Origin: DAOUMF01 sp034408935
Lineage (GTDB): Bacteria; Chloroflexota; Dehalococcoidia; SM23-28-2; RBG-16-64-32
Length of the DNA: 64,000 nt
Reading direction: 5' to 3'
Assembly: GCA_034408935.1 (NCBI GenBank)
Contig: DAOUMV010000021.1
Span: 62,001-126,000, forward strand
Both the position numbers and the translations under genes were made by a program. The notes under the pieces are model-generated. The model worked only from the letters and a program-made list of their open reading frames with translations. It had not been told where the DNA came from and searched no databases. This document shows positions 41,030 to 49,903 of this stretch, in pieces. How positions within the stretch are numbered: position 1 is the stretch's first letter; the number at the start of each line of letters is the position of its first letter.

Positions 41030-41062
41030 CTATTGGCCGGCGTCTTGAGGGACCAGACGCCG
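40944..41062. repeat. Direct repeat flanking the sulfatase block, right copy
   Basis: It is the partner of 37041-37160. On the minus strand: intact 3' end of the sugar dehydrogenase (RRLVPQDAGQ then TAG), a spacer, then a decayed start of a stalk-protein gene (ACG in place of ATG, reading TGTNSRGRHQRRQA). Each copy therefore keeps the opposite gene intact. Confidence 0.7.
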
Positions 41063-42181
41063 TATCTCCGTCTCGTTGCTGTAGTAGATGATGCCGTCAG
41101 GGCTGGTGGCGATATCCATATCGCAGTCCTGGAGGATCACGTCGTCCTCCGTGACCTGATCGAAGTTGGCCCCGCCCAGCACCAACCGCCGCATCAGCCT
41201 GGTCTCGGACTCGCAGACCAGCAGGGAGTCGCCGAGGAGAGGATAGACATCGCCGGAGGCGAACTCCAGCCCCGAAACGGTGACGTAGGAGAGGAAATCG
41301 CCCGGCTCCATCTCCTCCTGGGCGAAGAAGTAGATGGCCTTGGTGCCCTTCCCTGCCTGGCAATTGGGGAAGGGGAACTCGCCCACGTCGGGCCAGCCGT
41401 AGTTGGCGCCCGCTTCGATCAGATTGAGCTCCTCACAGCTCACTGGGGTGTTGTCCGAGCCGTAGATCTGGCCCGTCTCGGGGTGAAAGGCGAAGTCGAA
41501 AGGCTCGCGAAAGCCGGAGGCGAAGATTCGCGGGTCCGCCTCTGGATCGTCGGCGAAGGGGTTGTTCTCTGCTGGCGATCCATCCTCCTTGTCGACACGG
41601 AGCATCTTGCCCTCTGGTGTGCTCGGATCCTGCACGAGCTGGGGCGTGTCGTAGTCCCCCAGGTTGGCGTAGAGAAAGCCGTCCGGGCCGAAGTGGATGC
41701 TGCCATTTGCGTTGAACCCCGGGGCGGCAGGAAGCGTCTCCGGGAGGTCATCGATGATAACCTGCCGGTCAACGCCGCGGCCGTTCTCTTCGGTGAAGCG
41801 AACGACCACCGGCCTGCCGACGGGTATATCGGGATCTACAGGCTCTGTGAAGAAGGCGTAGACGTAGTGGTTCGTCTCGAAGTCAGGGTCTAGGGCGAGC
41901 CCGGTCAGCCCCCACTCCAGGTATAGGGCCACGTCCACGTGGGCGAAGGGCTCCTCCAACAGCTCGCCCTCCGGTGAGAGAACCCGGATGTTGCCGGTGA
42001 GCTGCTCGGCGTAGAATAGCCGTCCGTCAGGGGCGAACGCCATGGCGGCGGGATGATCCGCCTCGGTCACTAGCTCCGACTTCGCTCCGAAAGGGTTTCC
42101 GCCGTTGCCGCAGGCGGCGGCCAGAAACAGCAGGGAGAGAAACGCGGCTGCCGAGGCGACAATCTTACCCCTCTTTCTCAC
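41030..42181 (-). CDS. Lipoprotein sugar dehydrogenase-like beta-propeller (GSDH/PQQ type)
   Basis: A 383-residue lipoprotein (lipobox LAAAC) with a six-bladed propeller of the soluble glucose/sorbosone dehydrogenase family: FAPDGRLFYAEQLTGNIRV, GLTGLALDPDFETNHYVYAFFT, GPDGFLYANLGD, and GANYGWPDVGE near the C-terminus. PQQ-dependent sugar oxidation outside the cell is typical of the family; activity here is inferred. It is a tandem paralogue of 42226-43365. Confidence 0.85.
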   Translation of the reverse strand: MRKRGKIVASAAAFLSLLFLAAACGNGGNPFGAKSELVTEADHPAAMAFAPDGRLFYAEQLTGNIRVLSPEGELLEEPFAHVDVALYLEWGLTGLALDPDFETNHYVYAFFTEPVDPDIPVGRPVVVRFTEENGRGVDRQVIIDDLPETLPAAPGFNANGSIHFGPDGFLYANLGDYDTPQLVQDPSTPEGKMLRVDKEDGSPAENNPFADDPEADPRIFASGFREPFDFAFHPETGQIYGSDNTPVSCEELNLIEAGANYGWPDVGEFPFPNCQAGKGTKAIYFFAQEEMEPGDFLSYVTVSGLEFASGDVYPLLGDSLLVCESETRLMRRLVLGGANFDQVTEDDVILQDCDMDIATSPDGIIYYSNETEIRRLVPQDAGQ

Positions 42182-42225
42182 GGTGTGGAATATATCAGGG
42201 CCTACGCGTTAGGGGTAGGTGATAT

Positions 42226-43365
42226 CTACTCAGAGGCGGGGATCAGCCGCCGGATCTCAGTGTCGGTGCTGTAGTAGACGAGTCCGTCAGGGCTGACGGC
42301 TATGTCCAGCTCACAGTCCTTGACTACCACATCGTCATCGGTCACCCGGTCAAGGTTGGGCCCACTCAAGGTCAACCGACGCATGAGCTTCGGCACTCCC
42401 TCGCACACTAAGAGTGAGTCGCCCATAGTGGGATACACATCGCCAGAGGCGAACGCCATCCCAGAGACGGTGACGAAGCTGAGAAACTCCCCCGGCTCTT
42501 TGTTGTCTACGGTGAAGAAATGGACGGCCTGCGTCCCTGCGCCTTCCGCACAGTCCCCCCATGCGAACTCGCCGAAGGGCCAGCCGTAGTTGTTGCCTTG
42601 CTCGATGATGTTCAGTTCGGAGCAAGTTACCGGGGTCTCGTCGCTACCGTAGAGCGCGCCGGATTCAGGATGGAAGGCGAAGTCGAAGTCCTCACGGAAC
42701 CCGTAGGCGAAAATGCGAGGGTCAGCATTGGGGTCGTCGACGAATGGATTGTCGGGCGCCGCGCTGCCGGTCTCGCCGTCTATCCGCAGCATCTTGCCTC
42801 GGGCCGCACTCAGGTCGCCTGCCTCGGCCCCCTCGTTATCCCCAGTGCTCACATACAGAAAGCCGTCCGGGCCGGAATGGATCTTACCAGCGACGTTGAA
42901 AAAGCTTGGAGTTGCCGAAACGTCATCTATCAGGGTTGTGGGCGCTTTGCCCACATTGTCCTTTTCGGTGAAGCGGACAATGACCGGCTTCACCTCTATC
43001 GGCGGGCCGGGGTCCGCCATCTGGGTGAAATATGCGTAGACGTAGTGGTTTGTTTCAAAGTCAGCGTCCAGGGCCAAGCCCATCAGCCCCCACTCCAGCT
43101 GGATGCCTGCCGAGTAGGCGTCCACGTGGGCGAAGGGCTTCTCCAGCAGCCGGCCCTCGGTGTCCATGACGCGGATGTTGCCGGTGAGTTGCTCGGCGTA
43201 GAACAGCCGTCCGTCCGGCGCGAAGGCTAAGGCCGAGGGACGAGCAGCCGTAGTCACCACTTGCGAATTCACCTCGAATGGGTTCGCCTCGCCGCCACCG
43301 CAGGCTGGTACGAGGAGGAATGAGAAAAGGCCGAGGACCCCTATGATGGCTGCCTTTCGTTTCAT
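42226..43365 (-). CDS. Lipoprotein sugar dehydrogenase-like beta-propeller, paralogue
   Basis: A 379-residue protein with the same domains as its neighbour (FAPDGRLFYAEQLTGNIRV is identical; GLMGLALDADFETNHYVYAYFT; GPDGFLYVSTGDNEG; GNNYGWPFGEF), with a lipobox at VPAC. ATG 43365 follows GAGGAGG. The 44-base spacing and high similarity show a tandem duplication. It probably has the same export and cofactor; differences may set the sugar used. Confidence 0.85.
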   Translation of the reverse strand: MKRKAAIIGVLGLFSFLLVPACGGGEANPFEVNSQVVTTAARPSALAFAPDGRLFYAEQLTGNIRVMDTEGRLLEKPFAHVDAYSAGIQLEWGLMGLALDADFETNHYVYAYFTQMADPGPPIEVKPVIVRFTEKDNVGKAPTTLIDDVSATPSFFNVAGKIHSGPDGFLYVSTGDNEGAEAGDLSAARGKMLRIDGETGSAAPDNPFVDDPNADPRIFAYGFREDFDFAFHPESGALYGSDETPVTCSELNIIEQGNNYGWPFGEFAWGDCAEGAGTQAVHFFTVDNKEPGEFLSFVTVSGMAFASGDVYPTMGDSLLVCEGVPKLMRRLTLSGPNLDRVTDDDVVVKDCELDIAVSPDGLVYYSTDTEIRRLIPASE

Positions 43366-43391
43366 AGCGTACCTCCTCAGACGCGAGTTTA

Positions 43392-43586
43392 TCATATCTC
43401 TTCATTCCGGTAGACAGTGAAGATGTCGTCAGTGTAGACGGGGGTCAAGCCTGCCACGTTGCGGAGGTAGGTGCCCATATCCGCCATCCGGTCTGGACCA
43501 AGGAGCGTCCGTGCGCCGTCAGGGGTAACACCGTGCACGACGACGTATTTGTGCTGTACTCGCTGGCGCGGATCGGGCGCTGACAT
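43392..43586 (-). CDS. 64-residue orphan tail of a membrane glycosyltransferase-type protein
   Basis: HKYVVVHGVTPDG and LTPVYTDDIFTVYR resemble the soluble C-terminal end of large GT-C or DUF6541-like proteins rather than a whole protein. The ATG follows directly on the stop of the PIG-V-like gene, with no ribosome site. It may be translated by coupling as a separate subunit, or be a fragment left by a deletion. Confidence 0.45.
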   Translation of the reverse strand: MSAPDPRQRVQHKYVVVHGVTPDGARTLLGPDRMADMGTYLRNVAGLTPVYTDDIFTVYRNEEI

Positions 43587-44756
43587 CTAGAAGCCAAACC
43601 GGGTCGCGTAGATGACGAAGAAACTCCCCATGAGGACAGCGGATGCTGACAGAATGGCGTGGTGGACGGCGTCCGTGCGGCCCAGCCGGGCCATGATCAG
43701 GAATAGCGGGAACAGCGCCAGGAGGTAGCGCGGCATGCTGATCTGGAACGTTACGGACATGAGGAAGATCATTCCAACCCAGGCGTAGATCTGGTAAGAC
43801 GGCCGCAGCCAGCGCACCGCACTGACCAGCAAGGCAGCGGCAAAGACGATGGCGGCCAGGCGGAACTCGAAGATCTGTGTGCGGAACGGCCCCGGAGGGT
43901 CTGCGCGAACGTGTCGCAGGGCGTCAGTGAAGGACTCCCAGGGCCAGATGGTCGTATGGCTCCAGTGGTCCCGCTGTATCTCGACAAATTCCAGGGGGTC
44001 GCCCAGGACCGCCCAATTGATTCCCAGATAGGACACGAAGCCAAGGGGAACCAGCAGCAGCCAGAAGGCGCGCAGGGGCGCCCGCCACCTTTCCTGCCAG
44101 AGGGCTTCGAAGGCTAGGGCAGGAACCAGGGCCAGGCCCTGCATCCGGGTAGCGCAGGCCAGCATGCCGAGGATCCCGCACCAAGTCCAGCGTCTGCGGC
44201 GAGCTGCGAAAAACGAGCCCAGCACAAGAGCGACGAAGAGCGCTTCCGTGTAGGGCAGGAGGAGGAAGTACGCCGTCGGGAAGAGCAAGAAGTACCAGAG
44301 GCTCCGGTTCGCCTCTTCGTCGTCGCCGTCCAGCCTCGCCAGAGATTGGAGAAAGAAGCCGGCCGCGACCGTGGCCAGCGAGGAGACCACTAGGCCGGAG
44401 ACGAGATAGCTGGGGATGACGAAATGCACCGCCCGGACAGCAAATGGATAGAGGGGGAAGAACACGATGAGCAGGCGGTCTTCGGCGTTGTCGCGATACC
44501 CTACCTCGGCGATGCGGAGGTAATGGGGAGCATCCCACCTGTTCAGGACCTCCAGCAAGATGTTGCCCAGGGGGGTGTTCTCCCGGCCTATGATAATGAG
44601 CCCAATAATGTAGCTCGCCAGAAGGACCCCCACCCACACGCCAAGGGTTAAGAACACCGCCCGCCAGAGGAACCGCCACTGCTCCGCGCTCAGCCCAAGC
44701 CTCGGTCTGAGCGTTTCTACGCCGGGAAGCCTGAACTCCAGAGCCCGCCTAAACAT
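43587..44756 (-). CDS. PIG-V-like polyprenol-phosphate mannosyltransferase
   Basis: A 389-residue GT-C membrane enzyme with about nine helices. The first outer loop carries NRWDAPHYLRIAEVGY, the acid-containing site of PIG-V/GPI-mannosyltransferase-II homologues. It would transfer mannose from polyprenol-phosphate-mannose to an outer glycan. The donor can be made by the enzyme at 49904. Confidence 0.78.
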   Translation of the reverse strand: MFRRALEFRLPGVETLRPRLGLSAEQWRFLWRAVFLTLGVWVGVLLASYIIGLIIIGRENTPLGNILLEVLNRWDAPHYLRIAEVGYRDNAEDRLLIVFFPLYPFAVRAVHFVIPSYLVSGLVVSSLATVAAGFFLQSLARLDGDDEEANRSLWYFLLFPTAYFLLLPYTEALFVALVLGSFFAARRRRWTWCGILGMLACATRMQGLALVPALAFEALWQERWRAPLRAFWLLLVPLGFVSYLGINWAVLGDPLEFVEIQRDHWSHTTIWPWESFTDALRHVRADPPGPFRTQIFEFRLAAIVFAAALLVSAVRWLRPSYQIYAWVGMIFLMSVTFQISMPRYLLALFPLFLIMARLGRTDAVHHAILSASAVLMGSFFVIYATRFGF

Positions 44757-44798
44757 CGGAAGCCATGCTCGGGTTGGAGCATGCTGCGGCCATGCGCC

Positions 44799-46100
44799 CT
44801 ACCAACCCAGTTCATTGGCCCAGTACCGGCCCCAGAAGCCGACAACGATGGCGAACCCCACCAGCAGCACTTTGACCGCGGTCGCCTTGTGGGACTGGTT
44901 ATCCTCAAACCCGAAGGCCGTCAGGATCAGCAAGAAGGGCGCGAAGTCCAGCAGGAACCGGTAGCCGAACTGCACCCAGCCCTGGCTGTAATGGAGAAAT
45001 AGGGGTATGGACACGAAACCGATGGCCATCCAGGAGGCGGCTTTCAGAATGTGCTGTCTCTTGACGAAGGCGGCGTAGATGAAGGCGGGCGAGGTGAGGA
45101 ACACGCTCATGCCGTACGGGGAGGGGCGCATGAACACGGGTACGAAGTCCGGCGCCAGCAGGAACATGCTGTACAGGTGAAGGGGGATGTTGCGCACGTC
45201 GAACTGACCGAAGTGTGGGTAGAAGGGGTACAGATCGCCATACCGCTCATAGAGCGTACCGTACCCCGTCTCCAAAGGGCCGCCGAACCTGGCAACGTTG
45301 TAGAAGAACCAGAAGGCGACGAAGGGAACGAGCCCAGCCCCGAAGACGCTCAGCTGGGACAGCGACTGCCTGTCGAGGAGAGCATCCTTGGTGAAGATGG
45401 ACTCATGGCGCTGCCGTACGATCCAAAAAGCAAAGAATGGGGCCGCCAGTATCGTCGGCTCGCGGCTCAGAAAGGCGAAGCCCAGGAAGATGGCTGGGAA
45501 GACCGGTGAAGCCCTTCGCAGCAAGAAGATGATGGACAGGAATAAGAAGAACACCGCTGATACATGGGCATAATGCCAGGCGGTGCCCGTTGTGGCGGTG
45601 AAGAAGTGAACCGTGCCAAAGGCGAAAAAGGGGACCAGCAACAGCTTGGTGGTTCTGCCCACGTTCAACAGCCCCAGCAGGTACCAGAACAGAACCGCGT
45701 TCACCGCTCCCAGGATCATGCTGAAGTAGATCTGAGAAAAGTCCGTGTCCAGCAAGGGGATATGAAAAAAGTCCGTGCCCCAGATAGCTACGAAGGGGAG
45801 CAGAAGGACGGACGGCCCCGGAGGGAAGGTGACGTATTCGCTCGCTCCATTCTCTATCGTGTCATGGTAGAACTCCGGAATGCCCGCCGCTCCGACGTCG
45901 AAGTTCCCGTTTAGCATGGCCTGGGCAAGATAGACGTGATGCTGAAACCAGTTCGCTGGCTCGCGGCTGAACAACTCGGTGGCGGCGAGGTAATACGCTG
46001 AAAGGGTACAGACGAAGATGAAGATGGGCACCGCGGCCTTTTGGGCCAGCGAGAACATCGGCCCCCACCGGCCCCTCAAGTGTAGTTCGATCGCGCCCAT
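44799..46100 (-). CDS. GT-C-like multispanning glycosyltransferase
   Basis: A 433-residue protein with about ten hydrophobic segments. The first loop (FSREPANWFQHHVYLAQAMLNG and SEYVTFPPGPSVLL) has the shape of GT39/DUF2029-type enzymes. The glycan and exact donor are unknown. ATG 46100 is used; an internal ATG at 46058 is possible. It is upstream of the PIG-V-like gene on the same strand. Confidence 0.7.
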   Translation of the reverse strand: MGAIELHLRGRWGPMFSLAQKAAVPIFIFVCTLSAYYLAATELFSREPANWFQHHVYLAQAMLNGNFDVGAAGIPEFYHDTIENGASEYVTFPPGPSVLLLPFVAIWGTDFFHIPLLDTDFSQIYFSMILGAVNAVLFWYLLGLLNVGRTTKLLLVPFFAFGTVHFFTATTGTAWHYAHVSAVFFLFLSIIFLLRRASPVFPAIFLGFAFLSREPTILAAPFFAFWIVRQRHESIFTKDALLDRQSLSQLSVFGAGLVPFVAFWFFYNVARFGGPLETGYGTLYERYGDLYPFYPHFGQFDVRNIPLHLYSMFLLAPDFVPVFMRPSPYGMSVFLTSPAFIYAAFVKRQHILKAASWMAIGFVSIPLFLHYSQGWVQFGYRFLLDFAPFLLILTAFGFEDNQSHKATAVKVLLVGFAIVVGFWGRYWANELGW

Positions 46101-46137
46101 CTTGTCGGCTGGCCTCTGCCTATGCTCCTTCCGAGCA

Positions 46138-46275
46138 GCCCTACCAGGTCTGCGCGCTGACTCAGGTTCCTTCCAGAACCATGGCCATCAGTTGGCCCAC
46201 CGTGGTCTTTGGGATTACCATGATACCGTCTTCTTCATGGATAACGCATCTGGCCACATGCACGGTCTAGAGTCT
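46138..46275 (+). pseudogene. Fragment of a GT-C glycosyltransferase gene
   Basis: The plus strand reads AALPGLRADSGSFQNHGHQ, LAHRGLWDYHDTVFFMD, NASGHMHGL, which aligns without gaps to residues 37-81 of the GT gene at 48232 (LATLPGFETDLGLFQFWSR..WDFYDVGFFVDYAPGYLYVL), about half identical. Only the first outer-loop part remains. It lies upstream of the PMT gene, as expected if a PMT-GT pair was once repeated. The rest of 46101-46441 holds no gene. Confidence 0.65.
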
Positions 46276-46441
46276 ACGGACGCCGCTAGCGAAATGCTTC
46301 CATCCGCTCTAACGCCGTGAAGGTGCAATAGGTGACGAGCTTGTCCTTCGTTCTTGTCAGGCGAGCCTTCGCCCGCCTGCTGCACCAGTATCTGAGGGGG
46401 GAGGGCGGCCTGCAGGGCCGGGGCAGGAGTTCCGGGTCACT

Positions 46442-48112
46442 GTGACCGTCCAGGACAGGGCGCCATCGCTGGGTCTAACCCTGACCGCTTCTCTCAGTCG
46501 GCGCCAGCTCCTGATCATCAGCCTGCTCATTGGCCTGCTGGCGCTGGCGGTCTTCACCCGGTTCTGGCGTCTCGGCACGCCAGGCGAGCTCTACTTCGAC
46601 GAGGTTTACTTCCCCACCACCGCACAGGAGATCGCGCGCGGGGACCCGGCCGCCTGGGAATGGTTCGGGCACGAGAACACCCATCCGCCCCTCTCCAAGC
46701 TGTTGATGGCGGGCGGAATGGCGGTATTCGGGGTCGCGTCGTCGGGGTCGATCACGGGGGAGCTAGACAACCCGTTCGCCTGGCGCTTCTTCGGCGCCCT
46801 GGCCGGCGTTGGGTCGGTCATCTTCATCTACCTTCTGGGGAAGCGGCTGTTCAACAGCGAGATCGTGGCCATGTCCGCCGCCTTCCTCATGATCTTCGAG
46901 GGGCTCTCTTTCGTTCAGTCGAGAATGGCGACGCCGGACACATTTCTGGTGTTTTTCAGTCTGGGCGTCATCTATTTCCTCCTGTCTGACCGCTACCTGT
47001 TCTCCGGAATCTTCTTGGGAGCCGCTCTGGCTACCAAGTTGACCGCCCTCATGATCGTCTTCCCTATCGTTATCTACTTCGTGTACCGCTACTGGCTAGC
47101 GCATCAGGGCAAGGGCGCGGGGGCCAGGCTTCTCTACTTGGCTCCCTTCGCACTGCTGGGGTTCTACTTGGGTACCCCGGCCTTGTTTGGCAGATTCCTG
47201 GTTGAAAAGACCCCGGAGGGCCCACTCGAGCCCGCCTTGTCGGCGCCCGTCTTCAGCGCGGCCCTGGGCTTGTGGATGGCGCTTTGCGCGCTGGCTCCCA
47301 TCGCCCTCTACTTCATCTATCGCTCCTCGCATCCTGAGGAGCGCGACGAGGCCAACGCTCTTGCGGGGTCGCTTGCTATTCTGCCTCTGTTCTTCGTACT
47401 CGTGCCCCTTTCTATCTATCTCCTGACCTACGTTCCCATGCTGTTCACGGGGCACAGCCTCGAAGATGTGTTGCTGCTGAACCGTGAGGGCTTCCAGTTC
47501 CACTCGACCTTGGAGGCCACCCATCCCTACCAATCGCCCTGGAATACCTGGCCGATCATGATGCGGCCCGTCTTCCTCTACGTGTCCGCCAGTGGCGCCA
47601 AGATCTACTCATTGGGCAACCCAGTTATCTTCTGGCTCGGTCTTCCTGCGTTGGGCTTCGTCCTGTGGCAGGGGCTCGCTGGCGTGCGGGCCAAGCTGGA
47701 CGAGGCGACCGGCAGGCTCTCTTTCTCGGGCACCGTGGGCCCTGAGCAGACAGCGCTGCTGTTCGTGGTGCTGGCCTACTTGGGGTTCTTCCTGCCCTGG
47801 GCTGTACAGCCCCGGATCATGTTCATCTATCACTACCTGCCCAGTGTGCCCTTCCTGCTGCTGGCCCTGGCCTACGTCATCCATAGGCTATGGCATCAGC
47901 CCTGGGGACGAGGCGCGGCCATCCTCTTCCTGGCGGCGGTCGCCCTGACCTTCGTCTACTTCTACCCGCACCTGGCGGCAGTAGACGTCCCCGAAGCATG
48001 GGGAGAGTCGTATTTTTGGTTGCCCAACGCGATAATCCGCCTTGTGGACGATGTTATTCCTTCCATGCCTCAACTGCCGGACTCATTCTTCTGGTTCGAT
48101 TCTTGGCGCTAG
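46442..48112 (+). CDS. Protein O-mannosyltransferase (PMT, GT39)
   Basis: A 556-residue GT-C enzyme with about eleven helices. LYFDEVYF (catalytic DE) and HPPLSKLLMAGG in the first loop, with FHSTLEATHPYQSPWNTWP in the large loop, are PMT marks. It would transfer mannose from polyprenol-phosphate-mannose onto Ser/Thr of exported proteins. The GTG start is weakly supported. Likely targets in the window are the S/T-P stalks at 36341 and 32425. A decayed copy of its 3' end lies at 49590-49815. Confidence 0.88.
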   Translation: MTVQDRAPSLGLTLTASLSRRQLLIISLLIGLLALAVFTRFWRLGTPGELYFDEVYFPTTAQEIARGDPAAWEWFGHENTHPPLSKLLMAGGMAVFGVASSGSITGELDNPFAWRFFGALAGVGSVIFIYLLGKRLFNSEIVAMSAAFLMIFEGLSFVQSRMATPDTFLVFFSLGVIYFLLSDRYLFSGIFLGAALATKLTALMIVFPIVIYFVYRYWLAHQGKGAGARLLYLAPFALLGFYLGTPALFGRFLVEKTPEGPLEPALSAPVFSAALGLWMALCALAPIALYFIYRSSHPEERDEANALAGSLAILPLFFVLVPLSIYLLTYVPMLFTGHSLEDVLLLNREGFQFHSTLEATHPYQSPWNTWPIMMRPVFLYVSASGAKIYSLGNPVIFWLGLPALGFVLWQGLAGVRAKLDEATGRLSFSGTVGPEQTALLFVVLAYLGFFLPWAVQPRIMFIYHYLPSVPFLLLALAYVIHRLWHQPWGRGAAILFLAAVALTFVYFYPHLAAVDVPEAWGESYFWLPNAIIRLVDDVIPSMPQLPDSFFWFDSWR

Positions 48113-48231
48113 ACGGCCTGAGCAACGGTTGTCGGTCGGCCGTCGTCGTTTCTGACAGGGCCGGATGGCCGCTCTGCGAGGCCCACGGCCTTTCGGCGGA
48201 CAACTGGTAGACTAGTGTAAGAGCGTTCACC

Positions 48232-49527
48232 ATGGATACGGAAGCGCCAGGCACTTCGGCCATCAGGATAGACTTCACCATCCCGGCCAGCCCCATCGCC
48301 CTCGTACTGGCGGTCGGCCTGCTGGTGCGGCTGTGGCTGGCAACTCTGCCTGGGTTTGAAACTGATTTGGGCCTCTTCCAATTCTGGAGCCGCCAGCTGG
48401 CCGATAGCGGCCCCTGGGATTTCTATGATGTCGGTTTCTTCGTTGATTACGCACCCGGCTATCTCTATGTCCTGGGGTTCATCGGCGGCCTGGACAGAAT
48501 ATTCGGGTTTGACACCAGCCAATTCGAGTACGTCCTGAAGCTGCCAGCCACTATTGCTGATCTGGCCTCAGCCTACCTGCTCTACCGGATGATGGAGGGA
48601 CAGAGGCCACTGTTCCGGCTGGGCGGTCCGGCCCTATACCTACTGTTTCCCCCAGTCCTTCTCATCGGGCCGGTATGGGGCCAGGTGGACAGCATCCTGG
48701 CTTTCTTCCTGCTTCTGACGGTTTACTTCGTGAGCGGGCGCCGCGCCATAGCGGGCGCCGTCGCCTATACTGTGGCCTTCCTTGTGAAGCCCCAAGCGGT
48801 GGCAGCGCTACCCTTCCTCGCCTTCTGGTATTTGAAGAACTTCCCTCTGCGAGAGGTCATGAGGGCTGCGGCGATATCCCTGGGGGCTGGCGTTCTCATC
48901 GTCCTGCCGTTCTTCCCCGATGGTCCCTGGGGCGTCATAGATCGGCTGTTGGAGGGGGCGAACGTTGAGACCTATCGGGTCACTTCCTTCTGGGCCTACA
49001 ACTTCTGGGGCCTGTTTGACCTGTTCAAGCCCGATAGCCTGGACTTCTGGGGCCTGAGCTACCGCTTCTGGGGCTTCTTCCTGTTCGCCGTGGCCACTGC
49101 CCTGATCATCCTCGCCTTCTGGCGGAGCGACCGCAGTAGCGCGGAACTCCTGGCCCTGGGGACCGCCATCTCGGTGCTTGCGTTCTACCTCTTCCTCACC
49201 CGGATGCACGAGCGCTACCTCTTCCCCCTCTTCCTCCCGTTGCTGGCCGCCTGCCTGCTGACCCAGAGCAGGGTCCTGTGGGCGGCATTCACAGGGCTGG
49301 GGATCATCCACTTCTTCAATCTGTACTATGTGTACTCGTACTACCTACTGGTCTTCCCGGCCGATGGGATTCCGGTCGAACCCTTCGTCCGGTCCCTGTA
49401 CGACTGGATCGAGGACAGCGTATTCCCTCTCTCACTCCTCGCTTCCCTTGCGTTTCCTGTGCTGCTGGTGACCAGTCACTTGCTGGCGAGGGGAGAGGAG
49501 AGGGCGCGGGAGGGTGGTAGGGGGTGA
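48232..49527 (+). CDS. GT-C glycosyltransferase (polyprenol-P-mannose type)
   Basis: A 431-residue protein with about ten helices. The first loop FETDLGLFQFWSRQLAD and DVGFFVDYAPGYLYVLG carries conserved acids of GT87/ArnT-like enzymes, and a TRMHERYLFP motif recurs in the family. It probably extends mannan or O-glycans. It lies between PMT and a relic PMT 3' end. Confidence 0.78.
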   Translation: MDTEAPGTSAIRIDFTIPASPIALVLAVGLLVRLWLATLPGFETDLGLFQFWSRQLADSGPWDFYDVGFFVDYAPGYLYVLGFIGGLDRIFGFDTSQFEYVLKLPATIADLASAYLLYRMMEGQRPLFRLGGPALYLLFPPVLLIGPVWGQVDSILAFFLLLTVYFVSGRRAIAGAVAYTVAFLVKPQAVAALPFLAFWYLKNFPLREVMRAAAISLGAGVLIVLPFFPDGPWGVIDRLLEGANVETYRVTSFWAYNFWGLFDLFKPDSLDFWGLSYRFWGFFLFAVATALIILAFWRSDRSSAELLALGTAISVLAFYLFLTRMHERYLFPLFLPLLAACLLTQSRVLWAAFTGLGIIHFFNLYYVYSYYLLVFPADGIPVEPFVRSLYDWIEDSVFPLSLLASLAFPVLLVTSHLLARGEERAREGGRG

Positions 49528-49589
49528 GTGAGCTCGCGATGACGCTCTTGGATCGAATGCAGGTCGCCAGATACGATGGCGTTGGGGCA

Positions 49590-49815
49590 TCTCATCCACA
49601 CACGTTCTGGCGGCGTCCCTTGCCCCTGGATCGGGGCCAGCGTCTTCCTGGCCCGTAGCCGCCCTCACCTTCGTCCACTTCGTGCCCGCATGTGGCGGCA
49701 GCGGTATCGGTCTTCGATTCGCTGGGGGAATCCCCTTTCGGATTCTCGTCCTGGCGCTAGTCGGTCCGTGCAACAGATGGCCATCGTCGCCCATCCTTTC
49801 TCGTAGAGGGCAAGA
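49590..49815 (+). pseudogene. Decayed 3' end of a second PMT gene
   Basis: GCGTCTTCCTGGCCCG, CACCTTCGTCCACTTCG, CCGCATGTGGCGGCAG and a final CTGGCGCTAG align with the PMT gene end (CATCCTCTTCCTGGCGG, GACCTTCGTCTACTTCT, CCGCACCTGGCGGCAG, TTGGCGCTAG). Similarity carries on for about 15 bases past the stop (CGG..G.GCAAC). The frame is broken. The rest of the 49528-49903 spacer holds no gene. Confidence 0.65.
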
Positions 49816-49903
49816 CATCGTGGCCGAGATGGGGGTGAGATAACCTCTTGCGCCCTCAAGTGATATCATACGCACACATCACTACTGCCCTTGGCCTAAG
49901 ATC

